Shown here piece after piece: positions 32,601 to 44,848 of a DNA stretch of 64,000 nt; position 1 is the stretch's first letter; the number at the start of each line of letters is the position of its first letter. The stretch comes from Gorsachius magnificus (Eukaryota; Chordata; Aves; Pelecaniformes; Ardeidae), in contig CM067081.1 in the NCBI GenBank assembly GCA_034008185.1, positions 10,539,821 to 10,603,820 on the forward strand, in the 5' to 3' direction. The notes below the pieces were generated by a model. It did no database searches and was not told the DNA's origin. It was given only the letters and a program-made list of their open reading frames with translations. The position numbers and the translations under genes were made by a program.

Positions 32601-33419
32601 ATAAACAGTTATGTGGTTACTCTACTTAGGGGTGGAAAGCCACTGCGGCACTCTTTTCCCAGGAACCCATAGAGGGGTGGATGTCCACAGTGTGCCTTGC
32701 TTGACTGGGGTGTCACCACAAGACATGGAGAGAAAGCACAGGTGCTGAAGCCCCAGAATGGGGTATTGACTCTCCCAGGAGAGATCGGATAATGACTTGG
32801 TAGGAGCATGCTCTAATCCCAATGGGATAACATATACCCCCTTTTTTATTTTTTATTTTTACATATAAATTACAACCCTAAATACTGATGAATTAATCAT
32901 ATGAAAGAAACCACAGGCGAACCCTTGAAGGAAAGTTATTCATCTTAGAGCGACTGGAGAATTTCAGCTTTGTGAAAAGATTGAAAATCTCTGTGTCATT
33001 GCCGTGTGAGTCTCAGTATGGGTCATGTATGACTCTGGACTTTAGGCCATACCATTTTTAACCCCTGATCCAGGCATCTTCCTGAATTTTACTTAGTTTA
33101 GAAAAGCTTGTTTGGCCATTCACTTTGCCATGGTGGACCTTCACAGGCTTTGCAGTATACAGTAGCATCCGAGGTAGGTGTACAGGAATGCGAGTAGCAA
33201 AATTGTGCAAAGACAACACATTTCAGGACAGTGTTTACTGTACATGAATGAATGCTTTCTTCTGAGTAGTCATTCCTACCAGTATTCCTTTGCAAATGAC
33301 CCACAAGTGAATGCTTGAAGTACTACTACATTCTGGATTATACATCCAAAAGGAATCCAAAAGAGGTGCTTATAATCTAATGCATTCTGGCATTAAAGGC
33401 TTTTTGGACACCAGTGGGC

Positions 33420-33447
33420 CACTTCAAAAAGTGAGCACTTCAAAAAG
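33420..33447 (+). repeat. Short direct duplication, period 16 bp
   Basis: CACTTCAAAAAG occurs at 33420-33431 and 33436-33447 without mismatch, separated by four bases. Confidence 0.85.
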
Positions 33448-35895
33448 AAGCCAGAACTTTAAGATAAGCATTAGTCAAGTGTCTTGTAATAGCAAGTCTT
33501 GATCCTTGGTGTAATACAAAGATTTGAAAAATCCCTGTGTTAAAAACAATATTCTACTTGTTTCTTTTAGGTATAAGAAAATTTTGTAGCTACAGAGACC
33601 AGTCTCCCTGGATTGCAAGGCAGCATCACATATATCTCTCCTTATTCACATGAAGAACTTACCAAATATTTGCCATACTTTTTGAGGGCTGTGAACTGCT
33701 CCCTGTTTTCTGGTGAGTTTGTCAGTAAGATCAATTACTGGAATACAGTCACATTTCAGTGTGACTTCAAATGCTACTTTTTAATGTGAAATAGTAAACT
33801 TGCTGATGAGTAATTTTTCCTTCCAAAGAGGTTTAATTATTTAGCCCCCCCATTCTCTTTGATTGATGCATATTGCTTTTATTGGCTACCGTGACAATGA
33901 AGAAATTCAGGATGGGATGTGAATAAAAATTGTCTGTTCCCTCAGGTGTATAACTTTTCTCTAAATTCTCTTTGAAGTAGCTGAAGCAGCAGCAGGAGCC
34001 TGCTGAAATACTTAAGCCAATTGTAGAAGCATTTTATTAATAAGTATAATTTCATTGAATTGTGGACAATATCTGTTGAATTGACGTGGAATTCTCTGTC
34101 CTTCTTCTAGAGTTGTTTTAAAGTGCCTGTGTTGATCACTACATTACTTCCCATAAACTTTAAAATAGGCAGTGTGACAGGTAAGCTGTTGCTCTTGTCT
34201 GTGTTGGTGAAAAATCTGGCTGAGAAAGGCTGAGCTAATTCCTGCTGATCAGGATGGCCTCCATTTTCAGAAGCTGATCTCCTGACCCCAGATCCAGCTT
34301 TTCTTTGAGCAAAACATTTTGGCGTGTGTGATGTGAGCATTTTAAAAACTTGAGAAGATCAATTATATTGTAATGCAGGAGTTTCCTCTCTCCCAGAGTA
34401 TACAGAGTGCCAAGTCTTGTACCTTGCATGATGAAATACATCAATGTCTTCTCTGGTTGAGTTAGTGGGAAATCGGTCCCGGGCACTTTCAAACATTCAG
34501 TGAAGCAAAAAAAAATAAGTACGAACTTCTTAAATGAAAATAACAACTTCCAGTTTTTGTCATTCTGCTACTGCATATCAGGTCATTTAAGATTTCTACC
34601 ATAGTAGTGCCAGGAGCAATAACACCTGGAAGATCCTGCTAAGCCTGATGTCTGAACCATTTACATTTATTGGCATCACAGATTTAAGCCCTTACAGCTT
34701 TACGCATGCCCTTTCTGAGCAGGACATATCATGTTTCATGTAATTCCATGTGTAGGAAGCGTTCAGCTGAGATCTTAAACCCTAAATCCTACCACCTCAG
34801 CATGATAGGATGAGGTAATAGCTTTCTCAGATTCAGTTTTCATGGGCTATTAGATGAGGTTTTGTGTTCAGGTACGGCTGCAAGGAAGAGGGTTTCATTT
34901 CACATAATACTGGTTGTGTTCAGTTTATCCCAAAACACTTTCCAGAGTGTCATGCTTTTGTGCAGTGCAATGCCGTACGTGAAGGTGAATGTGGCAGCTC
35001 AGTAAAAGCTGGTAATTACTGTTAGTTTAGTCCTACAAATGTCTGGATTATGCTCAATCCTGAATGCATTCATTTCTAAAGCACATTCAGAGCTCTAAAG
35101 CAGCTGAATCTCCTAGTCCTTTTGCCTGTTTGAGCTCTGGGGCCATAAATTGCACTTACCAAGGAACAATGTAGGGTAGAGTGATAGATGCTGGCTCATA
35201 CCTAAAGAGTTGTCCAAGGAATGGAATACGTAGAAAAATCCATGTATTTCACCCTGTCACCTTGTGGCATTACATGCCAAGAGACTGTTGCCAATCCAAG
35301 AATGTGAAATAATCCTTAAATGATCAGTTTTCCCTGCTTAGCACTTCATTCACAGGTTTTAAATGATGCCCTACTTCACAACAAGTTGCAAAGGGAGTTT
35401 TCCTGAAGGGCTATAGCTGTATCAGGAATTTAAAGAAAATGATTAGATTCTTGAATGTTTCAACTCCCTTTTGACTCATAACTTGGCATTCATAAGAAAA
35501 GCTAATGCAGTGGTTTACACTATTCCACTAAGAAATATTGCTTGTCAAAACTGAAAAAATTCAGTTGAGAGGTTGGGTTTTGATGAATTTTTCCTTTTGA
35601 CAAAAATATATTTTGTTTTGTCAAAATCCTGTTTAGACAGTTTCACATGCAATATTTTTATTTTTCTGTTTCAAATTACTTTTTCTCACAAATATGTAAT
35701 TTACTGTGGAACAAAATATATTTTTCAAAACTCAAGTAAAATGAATTATTCAGATATTATAAAAAATAAATGCAATGAATGATGCAGACTGGAGGGAATG
35801 GTTAAGCTGCTGGGACTGCACCCCTTTTTGAGATTTTTGCTTTTCTCTTTTGTGTACTGAAAAAAATCTATCTTTCCACTTCCGCTTGTTTGGAA

Positions 35896-36077
35896 ATCAT
35901 AGAATCATAGAATGTTTTGGGTTGGAAGGGACCTTTAGAGGTCATCTAGTCCAACCCCCCTTCAGCGAACAGGGACACCGCTAACTAGATCAGGTTGCTC
36001 AGAGCCCCATCCAACCTGGTCTTGAATGTTCCCAGGGATGGGGCCTCCACCACCTCTCTGGGCAACCCTTTCCAGTG
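35896..36077 (-). mobile_element. CR1 LINE fragment, 3' end
   Basis: Reverse orientation. It starts with the terminal repeats ATCATAGAATCATAGAATG, then the 3' UTR (AGAGGTCATCTAGTCCAACC) and the last coding segment (CCACCACCTCTCTGGGCAACC), breaking off after TTTCCAGTG. Only about 180 bases remain. The sequence is close to the copies at 10343-10561 and 52637-53057. Confidence 0.94.
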
Positions 36078-36254
36078 AACTCATATGAACAAACACACAG
36101 AGAACATCTCAATATCTGGAATTTGCAAACAATTTGTACTGCAAGAAATGTTATTCTTAATGCCCTAAAAATGCCATCTGGGTCCTACTGTGCTGTTTTC
36201 ATTTCTTTGTCAGAATTCAGCCAGTTTCTAAGATGCTGACAGATTACTTGTTTG

Positions 36255-36311
36255 TGTATATATCTATACACATACACACTAATATATATATAATATATAT
36301 ACTAATATATA
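36255..36311. repeat. AT/CA-rich low-complexity stretch
   Basis: Runs of TATATA, ACACATACACAC and AATATATATATAATATATATACTAATATAT. Short imperfect palindromes make cruciform or easy melting possible. Confidence 0.85.
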
Positions 36312-38128
36312 ACAGTGCTTATTAAAAGCATATCTTCGCCACCAGATCGAATTCTAATGCTGTATTTAAAGCGTCCAGCCTCTTTTTATAGGTGGCAGTG
36401 AGCTAGACAATTTTCTACAGTCTCCACTGGAATCTTATAATGAAGGCTATCGACATGCCCATGCCTGATGGATCTACAGAAAATGTTGTTTTCCCTCCAA
36501 GATAATAGATGTCTGCAGTGTGCTTGAAGTATTTTGCACCTAGACCCATAACACAGTGCCAGGTTTCCGACATTCGCTCCCGTTTCACCGGCTGGATGTA
36601 ACACTGCAGAACTGGATTCCCCACAGAGATGAAAGCTTACTTAAGTGTGTCACATGCTCCTGTGTGGACAACTCTCCCCGCTGTCATCTCTCAAGAAAAC
36701 ACCTTCAAGGAGGAAGATACAGTCTAAGTGGCATTCTTTATTCTCTTTAGATGTCACATAAAAATGAAGTCAGATAAAGGACTGTGAAAGAAAAAGCCTG
36801 GTTTTAGGAAGAAATTGCTTCAACTGAGGAAGCCTTTCAGTATTCAGTCCCCCAAAACTGACGGAGTAGTATACCCAACCTCAATTTCTTCAGGAAAGTT
36901 ATTTATACATTTCTTAAGAAGTTTGCTGACAAAACAGTACTAGAACAGTATTAGATTAATTGAAGTTGTTCTGTGTTCCAACTTTTCCAGAAAAATCTAA
37001 CCACAAATTCTACAGCCACGCTTAATGTCTGAAAGAAGCAAATATCATCTGATCATTTTTGGCTAACAAGATCCCTAGATGTCCAAGCATAGGGCCCTTC
37101 ACTGTCCCCAAATTTCAGTAGTTCTTGCTTCTTTCTAAACTATGTAACAGCAGAGACAGAGCTTGGTACAGAAGTATCAAATCTCGATCTAAGTCCCAGG
37201 AGGGACAGATGCCTGCAGTAGGTAGAGTGAAAATGGCTCAGTCCTCCTTCCTTCTAGTTCTTCTCTTGTGCTACATCTGTGGGACAGCTCAGCTCATGAG
37301 GACTGTGGAGGGACAGCTGAAGAAACCATTGCCCGGAGCTGCTAATTACTGATGCTCGGGCAAAGGTGGTTTGCTGTCCTGGTTTGTGTTTGTAGTGAGG
37401 GAAGCTAAGCATGCTCATACAATCGTCTGTCACAACTCAGCTCTTGGGCCCGTCACCTCCACCTGCAGGATAATGAGCAATGACTGAAAGCTCTCCATTG
37501 TTGACATCTGAATTGAGGTATAAGCACCTTTATGGACCAGGTCCTGGAGGAATATCTTTTGCTGACTCTCTGAATTACACAAACTGGTGACAAAATAGGA
37601 TTCTTTGGACAGCAGTGAAGCCCAGTGGCAGAGAAACTTCATGCCTTAGCATCAGTAGTGCTCAGGGCCTGTAATTTGCAGTTTTGTACCCTTTCACCTA
37701 AGGTGCTGTAACAGTGGTTTTCCAGAGTCTCTGTGGTACTTTTCCCTTGTTTTTTTCCATGCTAAAATTCAGGTGCTATTGCCCTCACAACCCTGTACCT
37801 GCCAAACCCTGATGTTGGTGTTATGACAGGTTCTCATGGGAAGCGACTGCCACCAGCATAAGAAACACTTCTTGTTTGCAGATTTTAGTTTATACAAAAG
37901 AAAAACAAGAAAAGCAGCACAGTAGATAATAGCCAGTTATACACTTGACAAATACTATCCAGGACTATGTGTGCAGAGTCTTAACAGCCAATCCATGTGC
38001 AACATCTGTGCCTAATTAGCACACTCCAAACAGTGCTAACAGCTTCGCAAGCAGATATAAGCAATAGGAAGCTTGAGTCGTTCCTGATAAAAAGTACATA
38101 ATGCTAGGGGAAAAGCATGGTGAAAGTT

Positions 38129-38160
38129 GTCATCGTTGTCGTCATCATCACCATCATCAT
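38129..38160 (+). repeat. Imperfect (CAT/CGT) triplet repeat
   Basis: TCATCGTTGTCGTCATCATCACCATCATCATC. In one frame it gives six His in a row; this is an effect of the repeat and not a protein feature. Confidence 0.85.
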
Positions 38161-38264
38161 CTTTGTTGTTGCTTCTTTCTGCACTGGAGAAAGCCTCCCT
38201 CCGGAGGACACTCATCCTGGACACCTATCACCCAGGCCTCCTGCCTGGCCACTGCAGAGTTTCC

Positions 38265-38314
38265 CCTTTCCTGTTCCCTTTCCTGTTCCCTTTCCCATTC
38301 CTTTCCTGTTCCCC
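38265..38314 (+). repeat. Imperfect 12-13-bp pyrimidine repeat
   Basis: About four units of a TTTCCTGTTCCC-like motif, C/T with occasional G or A. The C3 runs give several GGG runs on the minus strand, but most loops are longer than seven bases. Confidence 0.8.
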
Positions 38315-40570
38315 TCTCTCTTGGTCTTGGCCTCTCTCTTTTATTTTCCCCAAGTGTAACTTGCAGCATTGAAGTTGATGCATGTCATCTGCTATGGACC
38401 CTGCTCATACATCTTGCATGTGGACCTGTCTCACCCTCTCTTGTGCAAGAAACGCCCATGCAATTAATCATGGGCATGGCAGCATGATATCAGGGTGTAT
38501 CAGCTTAGACTCTATGGCTGAGAAGTCGCAAGCTTCCACCTCACTTGCAAAACACCATGATTTATCAATGTTAGAGCAAGAATATGGAAGATTTTACTAT
38601 GCCACAGACCATGTTGATTTCCAGTCTGTAAATCAAAGCTATCCTGTGAGCACCAAATTCACCTCATGTATTAAAATATACGGTTAAAGTGCAGTACTTG
38701 ATCATTTATAAGCTGCATTTTACAAGACTTTTATTAAAATAGCTCTGCTATGTCCTTGCTATTTTTACCATAAATTCAGCTGTATCTCCTTTGTTAATTC
38801 AACAAATTCCCAAGATGCTTTTAAAAATAATTGGAATGATTAACCTCTAGCTTCTCAAGGTTACAAAGTCTTTTATTACACAACCCTTTACACTTGGTGT
38901 TCAGCGTGAACTCTGATCAAAACCAACTACCCAAAAATGTATTTTACAGTTTCTGTAACTCAGGTTTCATTCGGCTCAGAAAACTTGCAACTGTTTTAAA
39001 ATAGGAAGTATGGGAGGCAGTGTTAAGAAGTGATGATGCTTTCACCACAAACATGTTGCTGAGTTCCATGCAGTGTCTGCTGCATTTCACTCTTGAATGA
39101 AGTGATAATGACTAGAAAAGTATCTATACAATCCTGTTCCAGGTGTAGTGTGCACTACAGTGATAGATTACTACTTCGGTAGTTACTTCAGATTTTTCAC
39201 AAATTAGTCATTACACTGAGACATGGCATGACCAAAATTCTAAATATAGGTCCTCAGCCTCTTATTGCAACCCCCTTTCCCACCCCAGTCTTCACCACAG
39301 ATCACCATGGGATCGAACTTGCTGTTTGGGAAATCTATGAACTTAGATTTGATCTCCATTGTCCTTCTTTTTTCAGGTGATGAAGGAAGATGCTAGGAAT
39401 GGGGATAGATATGTTCTGATCCTGCTGTTTGAGAGTTTTGTTAGTTTTTTATTGGCCTAATTTTATTGGAATATAGGAATGAGGCTTTGCTACCACAGGA
39501 GAACTGAAAGTCCATCTTAAATTTGGAAGTTACTTAAAGTTCTTTACTGATTCTTTCCCATCTTTCTCTAGATACTTTCACTAGTCATTTCCACCTCTAA
39601 CTAACAGAATCCTAGTGCAGAAAAATAAGGCCCATCTGATTATTCACAGGCATTTTGTATACTAGCAATCTCAAACCATAATCTAGCTCCATTCTCAACT
39701 CTTCTGTTGCCACTTTGATGCTTAAAAAGTGGGAGGCATTTTGGTGAAGCTCTGGGAAAGTCTCTTCAATTCCTTTTATTGGGATCTTTCTTCAATAACA
39801 GACTGTTTGTTATCCTTTGAAATATATATCCTAAAAGCATAAAAAATGGTAGACTGAAAGAAGACCCTCATTTGCTTTACCTCTCATTTTGTGGGTTTTT
39901 TTTTTTTTATTTTTTGGGGAAAAGTTTGCAATGTTTAACAGGCCCATTGCATTACAACAGTGGGCAGCATGACATATTTCCTTTATCTTAACAAATCCAG
40001 AGGTATAGTTGTCACTACCCCTGGCAACAAATTGTCTGAGGCACTTGATGCTTTGCAGAAAGTCTGGAATAACTCCTCTTTGGCAGTTCCAAAGTGAGTC
40101 ATGTATTCCGTACAAGATATCATTGCTCCATTTACTTCATGTTGCACATTAGAAAAGGACATTTCTGAGTGATCATAAATGTATTGGGCATTAGTAAAGA
40201 TACCATTTATGGCAATACAGCAAGAATCTGCACTGGATCATTTAGGTTTGACTTTTGTCTCCTTGGTATCTCTTTCACACTGTGTGTTTCTGTTAATCTC
40301 AGCAAGCTACAGTGTCAGTGAAAGCTAAGCTACATCCCGTGTGTGTGTCTATGCTAAGGGAGACCTACCATCTACAAGAGGCAGCTGGAGGCCATTTGGG
40401 GTACGCCCCACATCCCTGGATATAATGGGGGCATGGACATTTAGTTCACTGGTGATGCCTTCATGCAGATGCCTAAATTTAGGAATCTTAAACTGAAGTC
40501 AGTTTATTTCTTATGGTGCTATAGGGCACCAAAGCACCTGACAAGGGTGGACAGCAAAATCAATTAAATT

Positions 40571-40600
40571 GCTTTAATTAATTAACTAATTAATTAATTT
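40571..40600. repeat. TTAA-rich palindromic low-complexity run
   Basis: TTTAATTAATTAACTAATTAATTAATTT, made of overlapping AATT and TTAA palindromes. Confidence 0.85.
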
Positions 40601-43600
40601 ATCAGACTTATTTCTCTGTCAGCTCTTGTTTTATACTGAGATTGTAACTTCTGTGGAGTAGGAACCACTTCATTTTGTAAATGAACAGTACTGGTACTAA
40701 GTCCCTGCTAGGGCTTCTAAGTGTGATAATAATACAATTATATTGTCTACTTTTCTGTGCTCTTAGAAAGTACAACAAAATAGTGCCCTTCAGTCAACTG
40801 AACATAATGACTAGACAGGCTAGGATGCCTGGATGAATAAAAACTCTAGGTTATTCTCATGTTTTTTATGCAGTCTCATGAATTTTCCAGCAAAGTACAC
40901 AGTAACAGAAATGATAGCAGACATTGCTAACTGTAAGTAAATCATGAAAAGTATTCACAGAAAATATTTCTAATCCGATTTTATGCAGGAGGAAAGTAAA
41001 GCATACAAAATTGAGGGGTTTATGCAAACTCACCAATGGAGCCTACAGCAGAATTGAGAGCTGAGTCAAAGCCTCTTTCCCATAGAAATTTTAAGATTTG
41101 TTTCCCCATTTATATTCGGTATTTGTCCATCTGCTGATGGACACCTAATTAATAAAAATCATGTTGAGCACAGAGCCTCAGATAACCAAGAAAGCAGAAC
41201 AGCACAGAATTAATTTTTTCCACCAAAATGGGAAGAAATTAGTGTCTTCATGTGTCTCCCTTCAAATTCCTCTGCTTTCAGTAACCCAACTGCAGCTAGC
41301 TCTCCCTGTAAAAACTTGAGCAACAGTCTAGAAAATTGATTTGTTTGCACCACAAATCTCACAGATAGATGAAAGGAATGGAAATTGCTAAAACAAAGCA
41401 AGAAGACCAACTCGGAAAATATGGCAATAGAGCTAATAAAGTTCAAAGTCAAAGTGCAATTCTTTGAGTACCTGGCAAAGAGAACAGTGTATTAAATACA
41501 GCATGCAAATGAAAAATCTTTTGGAGCCTGTGGATCTTAGATCAGTCTCACTGGCACAATAAAGAATAGAGATTTCTAAGACCACATTCTGGTCATGATT
41601 TTTATAACCAGAACATGCAGTTCTGAATTAAGAATTAAGACTTGGTTATTCTAAAATCAGTAGGAACTCAAAAGAACCTGGTCTTTACATATCCCAAGAC
41701 ATAGAATTTTGTTCTGAAATTCCTATAGCTAGCCTATAATGTGTTTTCAAGTTTCAGTATATTTTGAGCAAAGCATACAAATCAGCATTAAAGAACTGAA
41801 GTGCTGAAAAATTGATCATATAGATATTTAACCACGATTCATCATGCTCAGTGATGAAAATTGCTTGGAATCTTTAGTGTGTATTTCTCTCTGTTTTCCA
41901 TCATTACAGCTTTCTATTATTTTCTCTTTCTATTGATATAAGAGCCTTCAGTCTTACAAATTAATGTAGACAGCTATGGAATTTGATTAGAAAAAGTCTT
42001 TAATTCCACCATGGATAAACAACAGTTCAAACATGTTAGAAGGCAGGTTTCCCAAATATCAGGCGATTCTTGCAGCTTGTTTATGAGTGCTTTCCAACTG
42101 TTTTTTAATATTGTCCATGAAATTTGGGAACTAAATCCAGCTATGGCTTTCCAGGAAGGATCTAAGTAGCTTTATCTATCTACTTCTATAGAGAAGAGAG
42201 CTTAAGAAATTTTGACTTCCTCCCCCCCACCCCCCTCCAAATACTGTGATTTCCACTATCTGCAAAGATGCATTAATCCAGCCTTCCCCCAGATGAGGAT
42301 TACTATTTACTTATTCAAAGTATTCAGCTTGTGGGCCACCAAAACCAAGACAGTTCTAGTTAGTTTTGTGAATGAAAAAAATGTAAACACCTCCCAAACA
42401 TAGACTTCTGCATGGAATTATTATTTTATATATATATTGTCACTTTGGTCTCCTCGTTAACTTTGCATCCTTGTCCCTTTTGTAGTTTATGAATCAGTTG
42501 TGCATCAAAAAGACAAACCTGAAATGATGCATCAGCAGCAATTTTTTAAATGTCAGGTCAAAGCTCTGACAACTCCCCAGGAAAACAAGAAAAAAACCTG
42601 TAAAACCAAATTCTTCTCCTGTTTTAGTATAGTCAGTTTAGTCTTATTTTGGTTTTTGTTGTGTCATAGAATAAACAAAGAGTTTACTGTGTCAAATCTT
42701 ACAGCCCACTGACCCAATTTTTGGCCCCCAAATAATGGCTGAGATTAACTATTTTCACCATTTCTGAGTTTGATCTGATCTCTAACCTGGATTATACCCA
42801 TTTCAATTATAAACCTTCTAAAACATGCAGATTTAGAGATTTCAGATTCTGGTTCAGTCTGATCTCCAGCAACAATGAAATTTCTGGACATTGGGTTGAG
42901 GAGGAATTTGCTCCAGTGTTTAATCAATTGTAAACGCTATGTGTTGTGTCATATACTCCACTGCTGTATTAGCCCTGAGACAGAAAAAACAATAGGATTT
43001 AATTTCCTTCCAATGTGTCATGGTGGAAACAAAGTCATCTGTTTAAGATAAGAATTAGGGAAGATTAATGCCAAGAATGAAACAAGACTAGGGATTATTA
43101 ATCAGTGCTTTTTATAGCCATGTTTCATGCTGCTTTCAAGAGCCAATGCGAGATGATCTCCAAGTACCGGAATTAACCATATCACACTCTGGCAGAAAAA
43201 AAATAATAAAAAAATCACTTGGGGCACAATACTGCAATAACACGTGCTTGCAATGCCATATAGGGTAGATGAACAGCGTTATCTTGCATTAGTGTGAGTA
43301 GTGGACATGCTATGAGTCACATATGAGTGATGCTAAGGAAGTCAAAGCTCAGGCTCCTGAATTTGGTCTGAAAGTCTGCTTCTAAATGTGGCATGTCTGC
43401 TCAGATGTGGCTAGGCTCAACTCCCATCTTTTAAAATGCACAGATATGAGTTGCCTCAGGACATTTCTCACAGGCACCATCTGAGCATGAGTTGGTTTTT
43501 CCTTTTTCTTTGGATGTTTTTTATTTTTTAGTCAATATGAGGCTGCCTTATCTCTACTCATATTACCTCCTCAGTTTGAATTTTCCATCACTAGAACTCA

Positions 43601-44046
43601 CGTATGGCTATGAATATGAACTCAGAAGATCAGCAAGTAAAACGTGCCTTTAATCTACTGAACTCAGTGGAATAAAGGATTTAGCCCAAAACTTCCATTC
43701 TGTTTCATCTTTGCACAGTTTAGCAGGTGTGGTGGTGCATTCCCCACCCCACCCTGCTCTCTTCTGCTGGTCCGCTTTACAACCTCAGAAACTCCCGTCA
43801 GATGTTGGCCTTGGTGAAACAAGGCTGACGATTAGGTGGCACTGTCTGTACCAGGGACTCCTACACCTCTGAGGTGGGGAGTGAGAACGTGCATAATCAG
43901 TTAACCCGATAGCCTTGGTATGGAACATACCTTGTCAGAACTGTAACGGTGCAGTACCATCGTTACTGGAATTCCAGTGGTTACGGACCCGGACTGTGGC
44001 CAGGACGGAAATTTACTGATGACTAAAGTCAATCATCTCACAACCC

Positions 44047-44053
44047 TATAAAA
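44047..44053 (+). promoter_or_regulatory. TATA box of LTR copy D
   Basis: TATAAAA in CAACCCTATAAAACAGTGG. In the older copy the corresponding place reads CCGTAAATATGACAG (about 19757-19771), so the box is lost there. Confidence 0.55.
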
Positions 44054-44793
44054 CAGTGGTTCTAAGTGAGGCCCTTTGAGCTCTCCTGGACCACAGTGGG
44101 CTGCAACCAGCGTCTCCCTCTGAATGGGATTCCTCTCAGAGCTAGAAAACTGCTAAAATTGGAGGTCCATCACTGAAGGCCGACAGTGGAGGCTAGGCTG
44201 AAACCTTTCAATCCTTGAGGCTCCACCCTCACCTGTTAAGAAATGCCAAGACATTCAATGTATTTCACTAAACTTGAGGAGAATTTTTAATTAATGTATG
44301 CCTTTATATATCTATATACACATTCATGTCTGTGTGTATGCATTTGTAAACCAATTTAAGCATGTGGTTAGATGTACAATTTAATTACAGAATGAGTCTT
44401 ACACTTCTGCTAGATAAATATATTACCCTCAGACATAAACCGTTGAGCAAGTCTGAGTCTAAGACTGGACCTAGAAACACCTGGACTCCTCTCTGAAAAG
44501 GAGTTTAGAAAGCAAGGGGGTCTATTCTGAACCTCGTGACTCAGTGGGAGAGTCCTCCTTATCCTCTGCATCCACGCTCTTTCTGTGAGTCATTCTAATT
44601 CGAGTGTAACTTGATTTTCCTTTGTGTACTTCTGCCATGCAGTAATAGAATGAACCTTGCCATCTTCGAATCTGTAACTAAGTCACTGTTCTGATTAATT
44701 TTGTTGAATTGCTTTGTTAATTGACTGATGATTGAGTTGCTATTAAAAAAAAAAAAATCACAATCCAAACCTATGATTTGCCGTAAAGGCACA

Positions 44794-44799
44794 AATAAA
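44794..44799 (+). promoter_or_regulatory. Poly(A) signal of LTR copy D
   Basis: AATAAA in GGCACAAATAAATTCTG, about 50 bases before the LTR end. The older copy has CAATAAAACATAGTGCG near its own end (20310 area), so the signal is shared. Confidence 0.55.
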
Positions 44800-44848
44800 T
44801 TCTGAACTGTTACTGAATCAGGTTGTGTAAAGTCACTCATCCGTGACA

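Larger units (their letters stand above)
28657..35895. other. Long non-coding stretch
   Basis: 7.2 kb without an identified gene or named transposon, A+T-rich. It holds the candidate exon at 29258-29613 (separate entry), an A17 run at about 30957-30973, a short duplication at 33420-33447, and a G+C-richer patch at 32600-32830 that carries two overlapping 66-codon minus-strand frames and could be an unidentified repeat. The segment 32180-32460 (with an AATAAA at about 32370) has low-repeat, balanced sequence and could be a conserved non-coding element; this cannot be judged without a comparison. Confidence 0.45.
36078..43727. other. Long non-coding stretch
   Basis: 7.6 kb with no gene identified. 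An AT-dinucleotide-rich segment lies at 36255-36311, a CAT-type triplet run at 38129-38160, an imperfect TTTCCTGTTCCC repeat at 38265-38314, a T-rich run at about 39896-39915 and a TTAA-rich palindromic stretch at 40571-40600. A signal-peptide-like 39-codon frame at 37233-37352 is discussed under findings. The 128- and 101-codon frames at 38101-38687 overlap the simple repeats or lie beside them and are not recognised. Confidence 0.45.
43728..44848 (+). mobile_element. Solo LTR (copy D), second ERV family, about 1.12 kb
   Basis: Complete LTR with TGTGGTGG...CCGTGACA ends. Core signals are a TATA box (TATAAAA, 44047-44053) and AATAAA (44794-44799) about 50 bases from the 3' end, matching a U3-R-U5 layout. 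The flanks are GCAGG (43723-43727) and GCAGC (44849-44853), a 5-bp target site duplication with one difference. This supports recombination to a solo LTR, and 5 bp is the length usual for ERVL-type elements. An older relative lies at 19610-20367. The family name is not certain. Confidence 0.8.

Noticed and set aside
36556..36750. Cys-x2-Cys-x-Cys motif resembling a von Willebrand C domain
   Set aside because: Only a handful of cysteines fit, the rest of the domain is missing, there is no pyrimidine-rich acceptor or good donor, and overlapping frames on the other strand are equally open.
38101..38487. 128-codon frame with a poly-His run
   Set aside because: The His run comes from a CAT repeat and the following Ser/Leu/Pro part from a pyrimidine repeat; no conserved domain.
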